This document shows, in pieces, positions 1 through 7,637 of a DNA stretch of 64,000 nucleotides; position 1 is the first letter of the stretch; every line of letters starts with the position of its first letter. Source of the stretch: Parietaria judaica (Eukaryota > Streptophyta > Magnoliopsida > Rosales > Urticaceae); assembly GCA_954871525.1 (NCBI GenBank), contig OX940862.1:38990232-39054231 (forward strand), given 5' to 3'. A model generated the notes under the pieces. It saw only the letters and a program-made list of their open reading frames with translations. It was not told the origin of the DNA and did not search any database. A program made the position numbers and the translations under genes.

Positions 1-170
1 ATTTTATGGGTTTAAAGTCTAGGGTAAAATTGTAAAAATTAATTAACCACGCCGCGGCTTATTTTGTAGAAGCCACTGCTTTATCTCAAACGTCGGATAT
101 ATCCGCTGCAGAAACTGAACACGCCGCGGCATATATAACCCCTCCCGCGGCTTTCTGTCGCTGACACAAA

Positions 171-224
171 AACGGCTAGTTTTTTTTTTCACCCGAATTA
201 TTACCCGACAACGGTAATAAACGG
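171..224 (+). promoter_or_regulatory. Three AACGG cores (MSA-like)
   Basis: AACGG occurs at 171-175, 210-214 and 220-224, upstream of the TATA-like motif. AACGG is the core of the plant M-phase-specific activator element bound by three-repeat MYB proteins. The flanks here only partly fit the longer consensus, so cell-cycle control is a possibility, not a conclusion. Confidence 0.3.
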
Positions 225-263
225 CTATATTTGTTAAGAACGTTTAAATTCACACAAATCTTC

Positions 264-271
264 TATTTAAA
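264..271 (+). promoter_or_regulatory. TATA-like motif TATTTAAA
   Basis: It lies 79 bp before the start codon at 350, which would give a 5' leader of about 50 nt if transcription began some 30 bp downstream. It is kept in the other copies I read. An alternative, TATATAA at 132-138, is much further upstream and sits between two GCC boxes. Confidence 0.4.
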
Positions 272-296
272 CCTATACTTGTTCATATTTTATTCT

Positions 297-320
297 ATGT
301 TTCATCAAATTAATCCTTAG
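297..320 (+). CDS. Upstream ORF, 7 codons
   Basis: ATG at 297 opens a 7-codon frame (MFHQINP) closed by TAG at 318-320, 29 nt before the main start. It recurs before the other copies; before copy 29 a change to TTTCCTCAAATT makes His3 Pro. If the TATA-like motif at 264 is used, this ATG would lie very near the 5' end of the transcript and could be skipped. A role in damping translation of the BED ORF is inference. Confidence 0.3.
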   Translation: MFHQINP

Positions 321-349
321 ATTCAAAAATATCATCATTTTTCTTTGTT

Positions 350-781
350 ATGGATGATCCGTCTTGTTTCGGTTCGTCATCGGAATATCATCAGGGATTC
401 TTTTTCGGGTTTACCTCTTCCTCTTCCTCCGATGATGATAGTTTTTCTATGGATACAAGTTCCAATAATACTATTGTCATATCCTCCGACGACACCGAGG
501 AGTTTGAAATGCCTCCGAATCCAACTCTAAATCGAACCTCTCGTGCCGGTGGGCCACGACCGACGAGGGGGCGTGGGCGTGGTAGGCCACCGCCTTTACT
601 ATGGGAAACAGATTTTCTAATGAGGCTCAAATGGAACAATGAGACTCAAACTCAAGATAGGTACGCCAAATGCAAATGGTGCCGTCAAGAAATTCTCGCA
701 ATCGTTGAACGAGGCACAACTCATTTACGCCGGCATGCTAATCGTTGTCGTAGAGATTTAGGTATTGATGACGAATTATGA
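350..781 (+). CDS. BED-type zinc-finger miniprotein, copy 1
   Basis: The product is a small, probably nuclear, DNA-binding-type protein of 143 residues; its function is unknown. Consensus layout: Ser/Asp/Glu-rich segment at residues 22-53, containing I42-V43-I44 followed by SSDDTEE, which resembles a SUMO-interaction motif; basic RG repeats at 73-81 ending in RGRP (79-82), an AT-hook-like core; WETDFQMRLKW at 87-97; then zinc ligands C110, C113, H127 and H131, with C135 close by. Spacing C-x2-C-x13-H-x3-H and the GTTHLRRH text fit plant hAT BED fingers. No hAT core follows. The ATG at 350 has G at -3 and +4. This copy differs by Cys6, a 6-bp loss in the RG tract (two residues fewer), Pro84 and Leu92. 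It could be a truncated transposase relic rather than a working gene. Confidence 0.62.
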   Translation: MDDPSCFGSSSEYHQGFFFGFTSSSSSDDDSFSMDTSSNNTIVISSDDTEEFEMPPNPTLNRTSRAGGPRPTRGRGRGRPPPLLWETDFLMRLKWNNETQTQDRYAKCKWCRQEILAIVERGTTHLRRHANRCRRDLGIDDEL

Positions 782-786
782 TTTTA

Positions 787-1101
787 ATTGTTGTAGTTTT
801 ATTAATATAATTTTGAATTGTTGTGAGTTATTTTGTTATTTGAAAAAGTATTAAATGTAATGTTGGATTGTTGTGAGTGATGTTGTTTTAAAACTATTAA
901 ATGTAATGTTGAATTGTTGTGAGTGATTTTGTTGTTTTAAAACTAATAAATGTAATATTTAATTGCTGTAAGTGATTTTGTTGTTTTAAAATTATTAAAT
1001 GTATTGTTTAACTGTTGTAAGCGATTATGTTGTTTTAATATTAAATTTAATGTTGAATTGTTCGAAGTGATTTTGTTGTTTTAAAATTAATAAATGTAAT
1101 G
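787..1101. repeat. Intra-unit AT-rich minisatellite, 46-50 bp x about 7
   Basis: Seven degenerate repeats begin at 787 (partial), 817, 867, 913, 962, 1011 and 1057. Each starts with a form of ATTGTTGTGAGTGATTTTG and ends near TTAAATGTAATG. The repeat at 867 lacks 3 bp in A units (GTGATGTTG). It follows the stop codon directly and would form the 3' UTR of any transcript. Confidence 0.85.
945..950 (+). terminator. AATAAA, candidate polyadenylation signal
   Basis: AATAAA followed by TGTAAT lies 164 bp after the stop codon inside the minisatellite; a second AATAAATGTAAT begins at 1089. Both recur in other units. Plant signals are loose, so site choice is unproven. Confidence 0.35.
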
Positions 1102-1114
1102 AAGTATGATACTC

Positions 1115-1526
1115 GCCGCGGCACAATGTTAACAATGCCTTGGCAAAACCTATTGAACCATGATTAATAACCGTAGTCGAACTCACGCCACGGCATATCA
1201 AAATCTATGCCTCGGCATTTTTACAATGGCCGCGGCAGAATGGTAGTAACGCCGCGGCGTTTAGTGACTTACAGAGTCCGTGCTCTCTGTATAATTTGAA
1301 ACAACATATAGGCCTCGGCATGGTATCAGCAAGCCGTGGCTTCGTTGGCCATGCCAAGGCATGGGTAACAGAATGCCGCAGCTTACATCGTCTGTTTACC
1401 AAAGTACCCTCACAATATGCAACTCGCCGAGGCCTTTCTTGAAAGTGCCGCGGCGAGTTGCATAATCAAGAGGGCAAATTTGTAAATTAAAATGAAGCCA
1501 CATCGTGTTCATTCAAATGCCGCGGC
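1115..1526. repeat. Block of GCC-NN-GGC palindromic boxes on a 20-22 bp spacing
   Basis: Eight-base boxes of form GCC-NN-GGC start at 1115 (GC centre), 1137 (TT), 1187 (AC), 1209 (TC), 1229 (GC), 1251 (GC), 1312 (TC), 1333 (GT), 1353 (AA), 1375 (GCCGCAGC), 1426 (GA), 1447 (GC), 1497 (degenerate) and 1519 (GC). Within groups the step is 20-22 bp; between groups it is 50-61 bp. Several dyads extend outward: 14 bp at 1251 (AACGCCGCGGCGTT), 16 bp at 1353, and 12 bp at 1209, 1333 and 1519. The block is far more GC- and CpG-rich than its flanks. It recurs in all units. Confidence 0.85.
1416..1464. other. 49-nt inverted repeat / hairpin
   Basis: Arm 1416-1433 and arm 1447-1464 are reverse complements at 17 of 18 positions (A-G mismatch at position 15). 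Between them CTTTC-TT-GAAAG pairs again, leaving a 2-nt loop and a single bulged T. The stem joins boxes 1426 and 1447. It recurs in every unit, about 1,075 bp after the start codon in B units. Copies 15-20 have T at 1448-equivalent, which in RNA would still pair as G-U. Confidence 0.8.
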
Positions 1527-2056
1527 ATGATAAGTAAATTTACAATGTAAACTATGAAAATGTTGATAATTTTATTATAAAAAAAACAAAATAATGCACT
1601 TAATTATCATAACTAAATAATCGTTATAACAAAAAACACAACATTGTACTATTAATTATATAATTTTTCAAACCAAAAATATAAAAAATTAATATAATTA
1701 CAGTTTAATTTTATGGGTTTAAAGTCTAGGGTAAAATTGTAAAAATTAATTAACCACGCCGCGGCTTATTTTGTAGAAGCCACGGCTTTATCTCAAACGT
1801 CGGATATATCCGCTGCAGAAACTGAACACGCCGTGGCATATATAACCCCTCCCGCGGCTTTCTGTCGCTGACACAAAAACGGCTAGTTTTTTTTTTCACC
1901 CGAATTATTACCCGACAACGGTAAGAAACGGCTATATTTGTTAAGAACGTTTAAATTCACACAAATCTTCTATTTAAACCTATACTTGTTCATATTTTAT
2001 TCTATGTTTCATCAAATTAATCCTTAGATTCAAAAATATCATCATTTTTCTTTGTT

Positions 2057-2494
2057 ATGGATGATCCGTCTCGTTTCGGTTCGTCATCGGAATATCATCA
2101 GGGATTCTTTTTCGGGTTTACCTCTTCCTCTTCCTCCGATGATGATAGTTTTTCTATGGATACAAGTTCCAATAATACTATTGTCATATCCTCCGACGAC
2201 ACCGAGGAGTTTGAAATGCCTCCGAATCCAACTCTAAATCGGACCTCTCGTGCCGGTGGGCCACGACCGACGAGGGGGCGTGGGCGTGGACGTGGTAGGC
2301 CACCGTCTTTACTATGGGAAACAGATTTTCAAATGAGGCTCAAATGGAACAATGAGACTCAAACTCAAGAGAGGTACGCCAAATGCAAATGGTGCCGTCA
2401 AGAAATTCTCGCAATCGTTGAACGAGGCACAACTCATTTACGCCGACATGCTAATCGTTGTCGTAGAGATTTAGGTATTGATGACGAATTATGA
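2057..2494 (+). CDS. BED-type zinc-finger miniprotein, copy 2
   Basis: 145 residues with Arg6, the consensus at that site, and Glu105 in place of Asp105. All zinc ligands and the RGRP core are kept. The CGA codon at Arg130 and the long minisatellite just after it are subfamily-B states inside the A block, so this copy looks like a patchwork. Confidence 0.6.
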   Translation: MDDPSRFGSSSEYHQGFFFGFTSSSSSDDDSFSMDTSSNNTIVISSDDTEEFEMPPNPTLNRTSRAGGPRPTRGRGRGRGRPPSLLWETDFQMRLKWNNETQTQERYAKCKWCRQEILAIVERGTTHLRRHANRCRRDLGIDDEL

Positions 2495-3772
2495 TTTTAA
2501 TTGTTGTAGTTTTATTAATATAATTTTGAATTGTTGTGAGTTATTTTGTTATTTGAAAAAGTATTAAATGTAATGTTGGATTGTTGTGAGTGATTTTGTT
2601 GTTTTAAAACTATTAAATGTAATGTTGAATTGTTGTGAGTGATTTTGTTGTTTTAAAACTAATAAATGTAATATTTAATTGCTGTAAGTGATTTTGTTGT
2701 TTTAAAATTATTAAATGTATTGTTTAACTGTTGTAAGCGATTATGTTGTTTTAATATTAAATTTAATGTTGAATTGTTCGAAGTGATTTTGTTGTTTTAA
2801 AATTAATAAATGTAATGAAGTATGATACTCGCCGCGGCACAATGTTAACAATGCCTTGGCAAAACCTATTGAACCATGATTAATAACCGTAGTCGAACTC
2901 ACGCCACGGCATATCAAAATCTATGCCTCGGCATTTTTACAATGGCCGCGGCAGAATGGTAGTAACGCCGCGGCGTTTAGTGACTTACAGAGTCCGTGCT
3001 CTTTGTATAATTTGAAACAACATATAGGCCTCGGCATGGTATCAGCAAGCCGTGGCTTCGTTGGCCATGCCAAGGCATGGGTAACAAAATGCCGCAGCTT
3101 ACATCGTCTGTTTACCAAAGTACCCTCACAATATGCAACTCGCCGAGGCCTTTCTTGAAAGTGCCGCGGCGAGTTGCATAATCAAGAGGGCAAATTTGTA
3201 AATTAAAATGAAGCCACAGCGTGTTCATTCAAATGCCGCGGCATGATAAGTAAATTTACAATGTAAACTATGAAAATGTTGATAATTTTATTATAAAAAA
3301 AACAAAATAATGCACTTAATTATCATAACTAAATAATCGTTAAAACAAAAAACACAACATTGTACTATTAATTTTATAATTTTTCAAACCAAAAATATAA
3401 AAAATTAATATAATTACAGTTTAATTTTATGGGTTTAAAGTCTAGGGTAAAATTGTAAAAATTAATTAACCACGCCGCGGCTTATTTTGTAGAAGCCACT
3501 GCTTTATCTCAAACGTCGGATATATCCGCTGCAGAAACTGAACACGCCGCGGCATATATAACCCCTCCCGCGGCTTTCTGTCGCTGACACAAAAACGGCT
3601 AGTTTTTTTTTTCACCCGAATTATTACCCGACAACGGTAATAAACGGCTATATTTGTTAAGAACGTTTAAATTCACACAAATCTTCTATTTAAACCTATA
3701 CTTGTTCATATTTTATTCTATGTTTCATCAAATTAATCCTTAGATTCAAAAATATCATCATTTTTCTTTGTT
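2495..3772. repeat. Spacer 2
   Basis: Carries the B-type long minisatellite (GTGATTTTGTTG) but no 60-bp segment. Private changes: CTCTTTGTATAAT, and GTAACAAAATGCC where others have GTAACAGAATGCC. Also CACAGCGTG and TTAATTTTATAAT, shared with spacer 4. Confidence 0.8.
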
Positions 3773-4211
3773 ATGGATGATCCGTCTTGTTTCGGTTCGT
3801 CATCGGAATATCATCAGGGATTCTTTTTTCGGGTTTACCTCTTCCACTTCCTCCGATGATGATAGTTTTTCTATGGATACAAGTTCCAATAATACTATTG
3901 TCATATCCTCCGACGACACCGAGGAGTTTGAAATGCCTCCGAATCCAACTCTAAATCGGACCTCTCGTGCCGGTGGGCCACGACCGACGAGGGGGCGTGG
4001 GCGTGGACGTGGTAGGCCACCGTCTTTACTATGGGAAACAGATTTTCAAATGAGGCTCAAATGGAACAATGAGACTCAAACTCAAGATAGGTACGCCAAA
4101 TGCAAATGGTGCCGTCAAGAAATTCTCGCAATCGTTTAACGAGGCACAACTCATTTACGCCGGCATGCTAATCGTTGTCGTAGAGATTTAGGTATTGATG
4201 ACGAATTATGA
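3773..4211 (+). pseudogene. BED-finger ORF copy 3, frameshifted and with a nonsense codon
   Basis: One extra T in the T-run at 3822-3829 shifts the frame after about 17 codons. A second lesion, GAA to TAA at 4137-4139 (codon 122), falls between the CxxC and HxxxH pairs. Either alone would remove the finger's second half. Ser25 is also Thr. A longer open frame from a TTG at 3768 exists only because the insertion rejoins the frames; it has no ATG. No full-length product is expected. Confidence 0.85.
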
Positions 4212-5486
4212 TTTTAATTGTTGTAGTTTTATTAATATAATTTTGAATTGTTGTGAGTTATTTTGTTATTTGAAAAAGTATTAAATGTAATGTTGGATTG
4301 TTGTGAGTGATGTTGTTTTAAAACTATTAAATGTAATGTTGAATTGTTGTGAGTGATTTTGTTGTTTTAAAACTAATAAATGTAATATTTAATTGCTGTA
4401 AGTGATTTTGTTGTTTTAAAATTATTAAATGTATTGTTTAACTGTTGTAAGCGATTATGTTGTTTTAATATTAAATTTAATGTTGAATTGTTCGAAGTGA
4501 TTTTGTTGTTTTAAAATTAATAAATGTAATGAAGTATGATACTCGCCGCGGCACAATGTTAACAATGCCTTGGCAAAACCTATTGAACCATGATTAATAA
4601 CCGTAGTCGAACTCACGCCACGGCATATCAAAATCTATGCCTCGGCATTTTTACAATGGCCGCGGCAGAATGGTAGTAACGCCGCGGCGTTTAGTGACTT
4701 ACAGAGTCCGTGCTCTCTGTATAATTTGAAACAACATATAGGCCTCGGCATGGTATCAGCAAGCCGTGGCTTCGTTGGCCATGCCAAGGCATGGGTAACA
4801 GAATGCCGCAGCTTACATCGTCTGTTTACCAAAGTACCCTCACAATATGCAACTCGCCGAGGCCTTTCTTGAAAGTGCCGCGGCGAGTTGCATAATCAAG
4901 AGGGCAAATTTGTAAATTAAAATGAAGCCACAGCGTGTTCATTCAAATGCCGCGGCATGATAAGTAAATTTACAATGTAAACTATGAAAATGTTGATAAT
5001 TTTATTATAAAAAAAACAAAATAATGCACTTAATTATCATAACTAAATAATCGTTAAAACAAAAAACACAACATTGTACTATTAATTATATAATTTTTCA
5101 AACCAAAAATATAAAAAATTAATATAATTACAGTTTAATTTTATGGGTTTAAAGTCTAGGGTAAAATTGTAAAAATTAATTAACCACGCCGCGGCTTATT
5201 TTGTAGAAGCCACTGCTTTATCTCAAACGTCGGATATATCCGCTGCAGAAACTGAACACGCCGCGGCATATATAACCCCTCCCGCGGCTTTCTGTCGCTG
5301 ACACAAAAACGGCTAGTTTTTTTTTTCACCCGAATTATTACCCGACAACGGTAATAAACGGCTATATTTGTTAAGAACGTTTAAATTCACACAAATCTTC
5401 TATTTAAACCTATACTTGTTCATATTTTATTCTATGTTTCATCAAATTAATCCTTAGATTCAAAAATATCATCATTTTTCTTTGTT
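4212..5486. repeat. Spacer 3
   Basis: Short minisatellite, CACAGCGTG, TTAATTATATAAT; GCCACTGC, GCCGCGGC and GTAATAAACGG precede copy 4. No private marks stand out. Confidence 0.8.
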
Positions 5487-5924
5487 ATGGATGATCCGTC
5501 TTGTTTCGGTTCGTCATCGGAATATCATCAGGGATTCTTTTTCGGGTTTACCTCTTCCTCTTCCTCCGATGATGATAGTTTTTCTATGGATACAAGTTCC
5601 AATAATACTATTGTCATATCCTCCGACGACACCGAGGAGTTTGAAATGCCTCCGAATCCAACTCTAAATCGAACCTCTCGTGCCGGTGGGCCACGACCGA
5701 CGAGGGGGCGTGGGCGTGGACGTGGTAGGCCACCGTCTTTACTATGGGAAACAGATTTTCAAATGAGGCTCAAATGGAACAATGAGACTCAAACTCAAGA
5801 TAGGTACGCCAAATGCAAATGGTGCCGTCAAGAAATTCTCGCAATCGTTGAACGAGGCACAACTCATTTACGCCGGCATGCTAATCGTTGTCGTAGAGAT
5901 TTAGGTATTGATGACGAATTATGA
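5487..5924 (+). CDS. BED-type zinc-finger miniprotein, copy 4
   Basis: 145 residues, consensus except Cys6. It shares the silent CGA codon at Arg62 with copy 1. All finger ligands are present. Confidence 0.62.
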   Translation: MDDPSCFGSSSEYHQGFFFGFTSSSSSDDDSFSMDTSSNNTIVISSDDTEEFEMPPNPTLNRTSRAGGPRPTRGRGRGRGRPPSLLWETDFQMRLKWNNETQTQDRYAKCKWCRQEILAIVERGTTHLRRHANRCRRDLGIDDEL

Positions 5925-7199
5925 TTTTAATTGTTGTAGTTTTATTAATATAATTTTGAATTGTTGTGAGTTATTTTGTTATTTGAAAAAGTATTAAATG
6001 TAATGTTGGATTGTTGTGAGTGATGTTGTTTTAAAACTATTAAATGTAATGTTGAATTGTTGTGAGTGATTTTGTTGTTTTAAAACTAATAAATGTAATA
6101 TTTAATTGCTGTAAGTGATTTTGTTGTTTTAAAATTATTAAATGTATTGTTTAACTGTTGTAAGCGATTATGTTGTTTTAATATTAAATTTAATGTTGAA
6201 TTGTTCGAAGTGATTTTGTTGTTTTAAAATTAATAAATGTAATGAAGTATGATACTCGCCGCGGCACAATGTTAACAATGCCTTGGCAAAACCTATTGAA
6301 CCATGATTAATAACCGTAGTCGAACTCACGCCACGGCATATCAAAATCTATGCCTCGGCATTTTTACAATGGCCGCGGCAGAATGGTAGTAACGCCGCGG
6401 CGTTTAGTGACTTACAGAGTCCGTGCTCTCTGTATAATTTGAAACAACATATAGGCCTCGGCATGGTATCAGCAAGCCGTGGCTTCGTTGGCCATGCCAA
6501 GGCATGGGTAACAGAATGCCGCAGCTTACATCGTCTGTTTACCAAAGTACCCTCACAATATGCAACTCGCCGAGGCCTTTCTTGAAAGTGCCGCGGCGAG
6601 TTGCATAATCAAGAGGGCAAATTTGTAAATTAAAATGAAGCCACAGCGTGTTCATTCAAATGCCGCGGCATGATAAGTAAATTTACAATGTAAACTATGA
6701 AAATGTTGATAATTTTATTATAAAAAAAACAAAATAATGCACTTAATTATCATAACTAAATAATCGTTAAAACAAAAAACACAACATTGTACTATTAATT
6801 TTATAATTTTTCAAACCAAAAATATAAAAAATTAATATAATTACAGTTTAATTTTATGGGTTTAAAGTCTAGGGTAAAATTGTAAAAATTAATTAACCAC
6901 GCCGCGGCTTATTTTGTAGAAGCCACTGCTTTATCTCAAACGTCGGATATATCCGCTGCAGAAACTGAACACGCCGCGGCATATATAACCCCTCCCGCGG
7001 CTTTCTGTCGCTGACACAAAAACGGCTAGTTTTTTTTTTCACCCGAATTATTACCCGACAACGGTAATAAACGGCTATATTTGTTAAGAACGTTTAAATT
7101 CACACAAATCTTCTATTTAAACCTATACTTGTTCATATTTTATTCTATGTTTCATCAAATTAATCCTTAGATTCAAAAATATCATCATTTTTCTTTGTT
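5925..7199. repeat. Spacer 4
   Basis: Short minisatellite, CACAGCGTG, TTAATTTTATAAT, then GCCACTGC and GTAATAAACGG before copy 5. It is the last spacer before the regular 3,427-bp pattern begins. Confidence 0.8.
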
Positions 7200-7637
7200 A
7201 TGGATGATCCGTCTTGTTTCGGTTCGTCATCGGAATATCATCAGGGATTCTTTTTCGGGTTTACCTCTTCCTCTTCCTCCGATGATGATAGTTTTTCTAT
7301 GGATACAAGTTCCAATAATACTATTGTCATATCCTCCGACGACACCGAGGAGTTTGAAATGCCTCCGAATCCAACTCTAAATCGGACCTCTCGTGCCGGT
7401 GGGCCACGATCGACGAGGGGGCGTGGGCGTGGACGTGGTAGGCCACCGTCTTTACTATGGGAAACAGATTTTCAAATGAGGCTCAAATGGAACAATGAGA
7501 CTCAAACTCAAGATAGGTACGCCAAATGCAAATGGTGCCGTCAAGAAATTCTCGCAATCGTTGAACGAGGCACAACTCATTTACGCCGGCATGCTAATCG
7601 TTGTCGTAGAGATTTAGGTATTGATGACGAATTATGA
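7200..7637 (+). CDS. BED-type zinc-finger miniprotein, copy 5
   Basis: 145 residues with Cys6 and Ser71. First odd member of the two-unit pattern. Ligands C110, C113, H127 and H131 intact. Confidence 0.62.
   Translation: MDDPSCFGSSSEYHQGFFFGFTSSSSSDDDSFSMDTSSNNTIVISSDDTEEFEMPPNPTLNRTSRAGGPRSTRGRGRGRGRPPSLLWETDFQMRLKWNNETQTQDRYAKCKWCRQEILAIVERGTTHLRRHANRCRRDLGIDDEL

Larger units (their letters stand above)
1..349 (+). promoter_or_regulatory. Upstream region of copy 1 (reference promoter layout)
   Basis: This stretch holds, in order: a GGGTTTAAAGTCTAGGG stretch (8-24), GCC-type boxes at 51, 72, 102 (degenerate), 123 and 144 (degenerate), a perfect palindrome CGGATATATCCG at 94-105, TATATAA at 132-138, a T10 tract at 180-189, AACGG cores at 171, 210 and 220, a TATA-like TATTTAAA at 264-271, and a short upstream ORF at 297-320. 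Box 72 reads GCCACTGC here and GCCACGGC in most other copies. The same layout precedes every ORF in the window. Promoter activity is inferred from these motifs only. Confidence 0.5.
782..2056. repeat. Spacer 1 (reference layout between copies 1 and 2)
   Basis: Holds the 46-50 bp minisatellite (787-1101), the GCC-NN-GGC box block (1115-1526) with its hairpin (1416-1464), an AT-rich stretch without genes (1527-1757), and the promoter-like region of copy 2 (from 1758). Peculiar to this spacer: CGTTATAACAAAA where other A units have CGTTAAAACAAAA. It carries the short minisatellite form and CACATCGTG; GCCGTGGC and GTAAGAAACGG precede copy 2. Confidence 0.85.

Noticed and set aside
8..24. GGGTTTAAAGTCTAGGG as a telomere-like repeat
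   Set aside because: Only fragments resemble the plant TTTAGGG repeat and there is no tandem run; one such stretch per unit is not telomeric.
345..530. 61-codon + strand frame overlapping the BED ORF
   Set aside because: TTG start in another frame; a shadow of the BED ORF. In copy 36 the TTG itself is lost.
1205..1402. 65-codon minus-strand frame over the GCC box block, present in nearly every unit
   Set aside because: It starts at TTG, not ATG, matches no family I know, lies over the palindromic boxes whose periodicity explains the sequence, and is broken by a 1-bp insertion in copy 26. Its recurrence only reflects the young array.
1115..1526. CRISPR-like array of short repeats and spacers
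   Set aside because: The 8-bp dyads vary in their centres, the intervals are repeated in all units rather than unique, there are no cas genes, and the context is eukaryotic.
3768..4139. 123-codon frame in copy 3 as an alternative gene
   Set aside because: It uses a TTG start and is a product of the T insertion joining two frames; it ends at the nonsense codon inside the finger.
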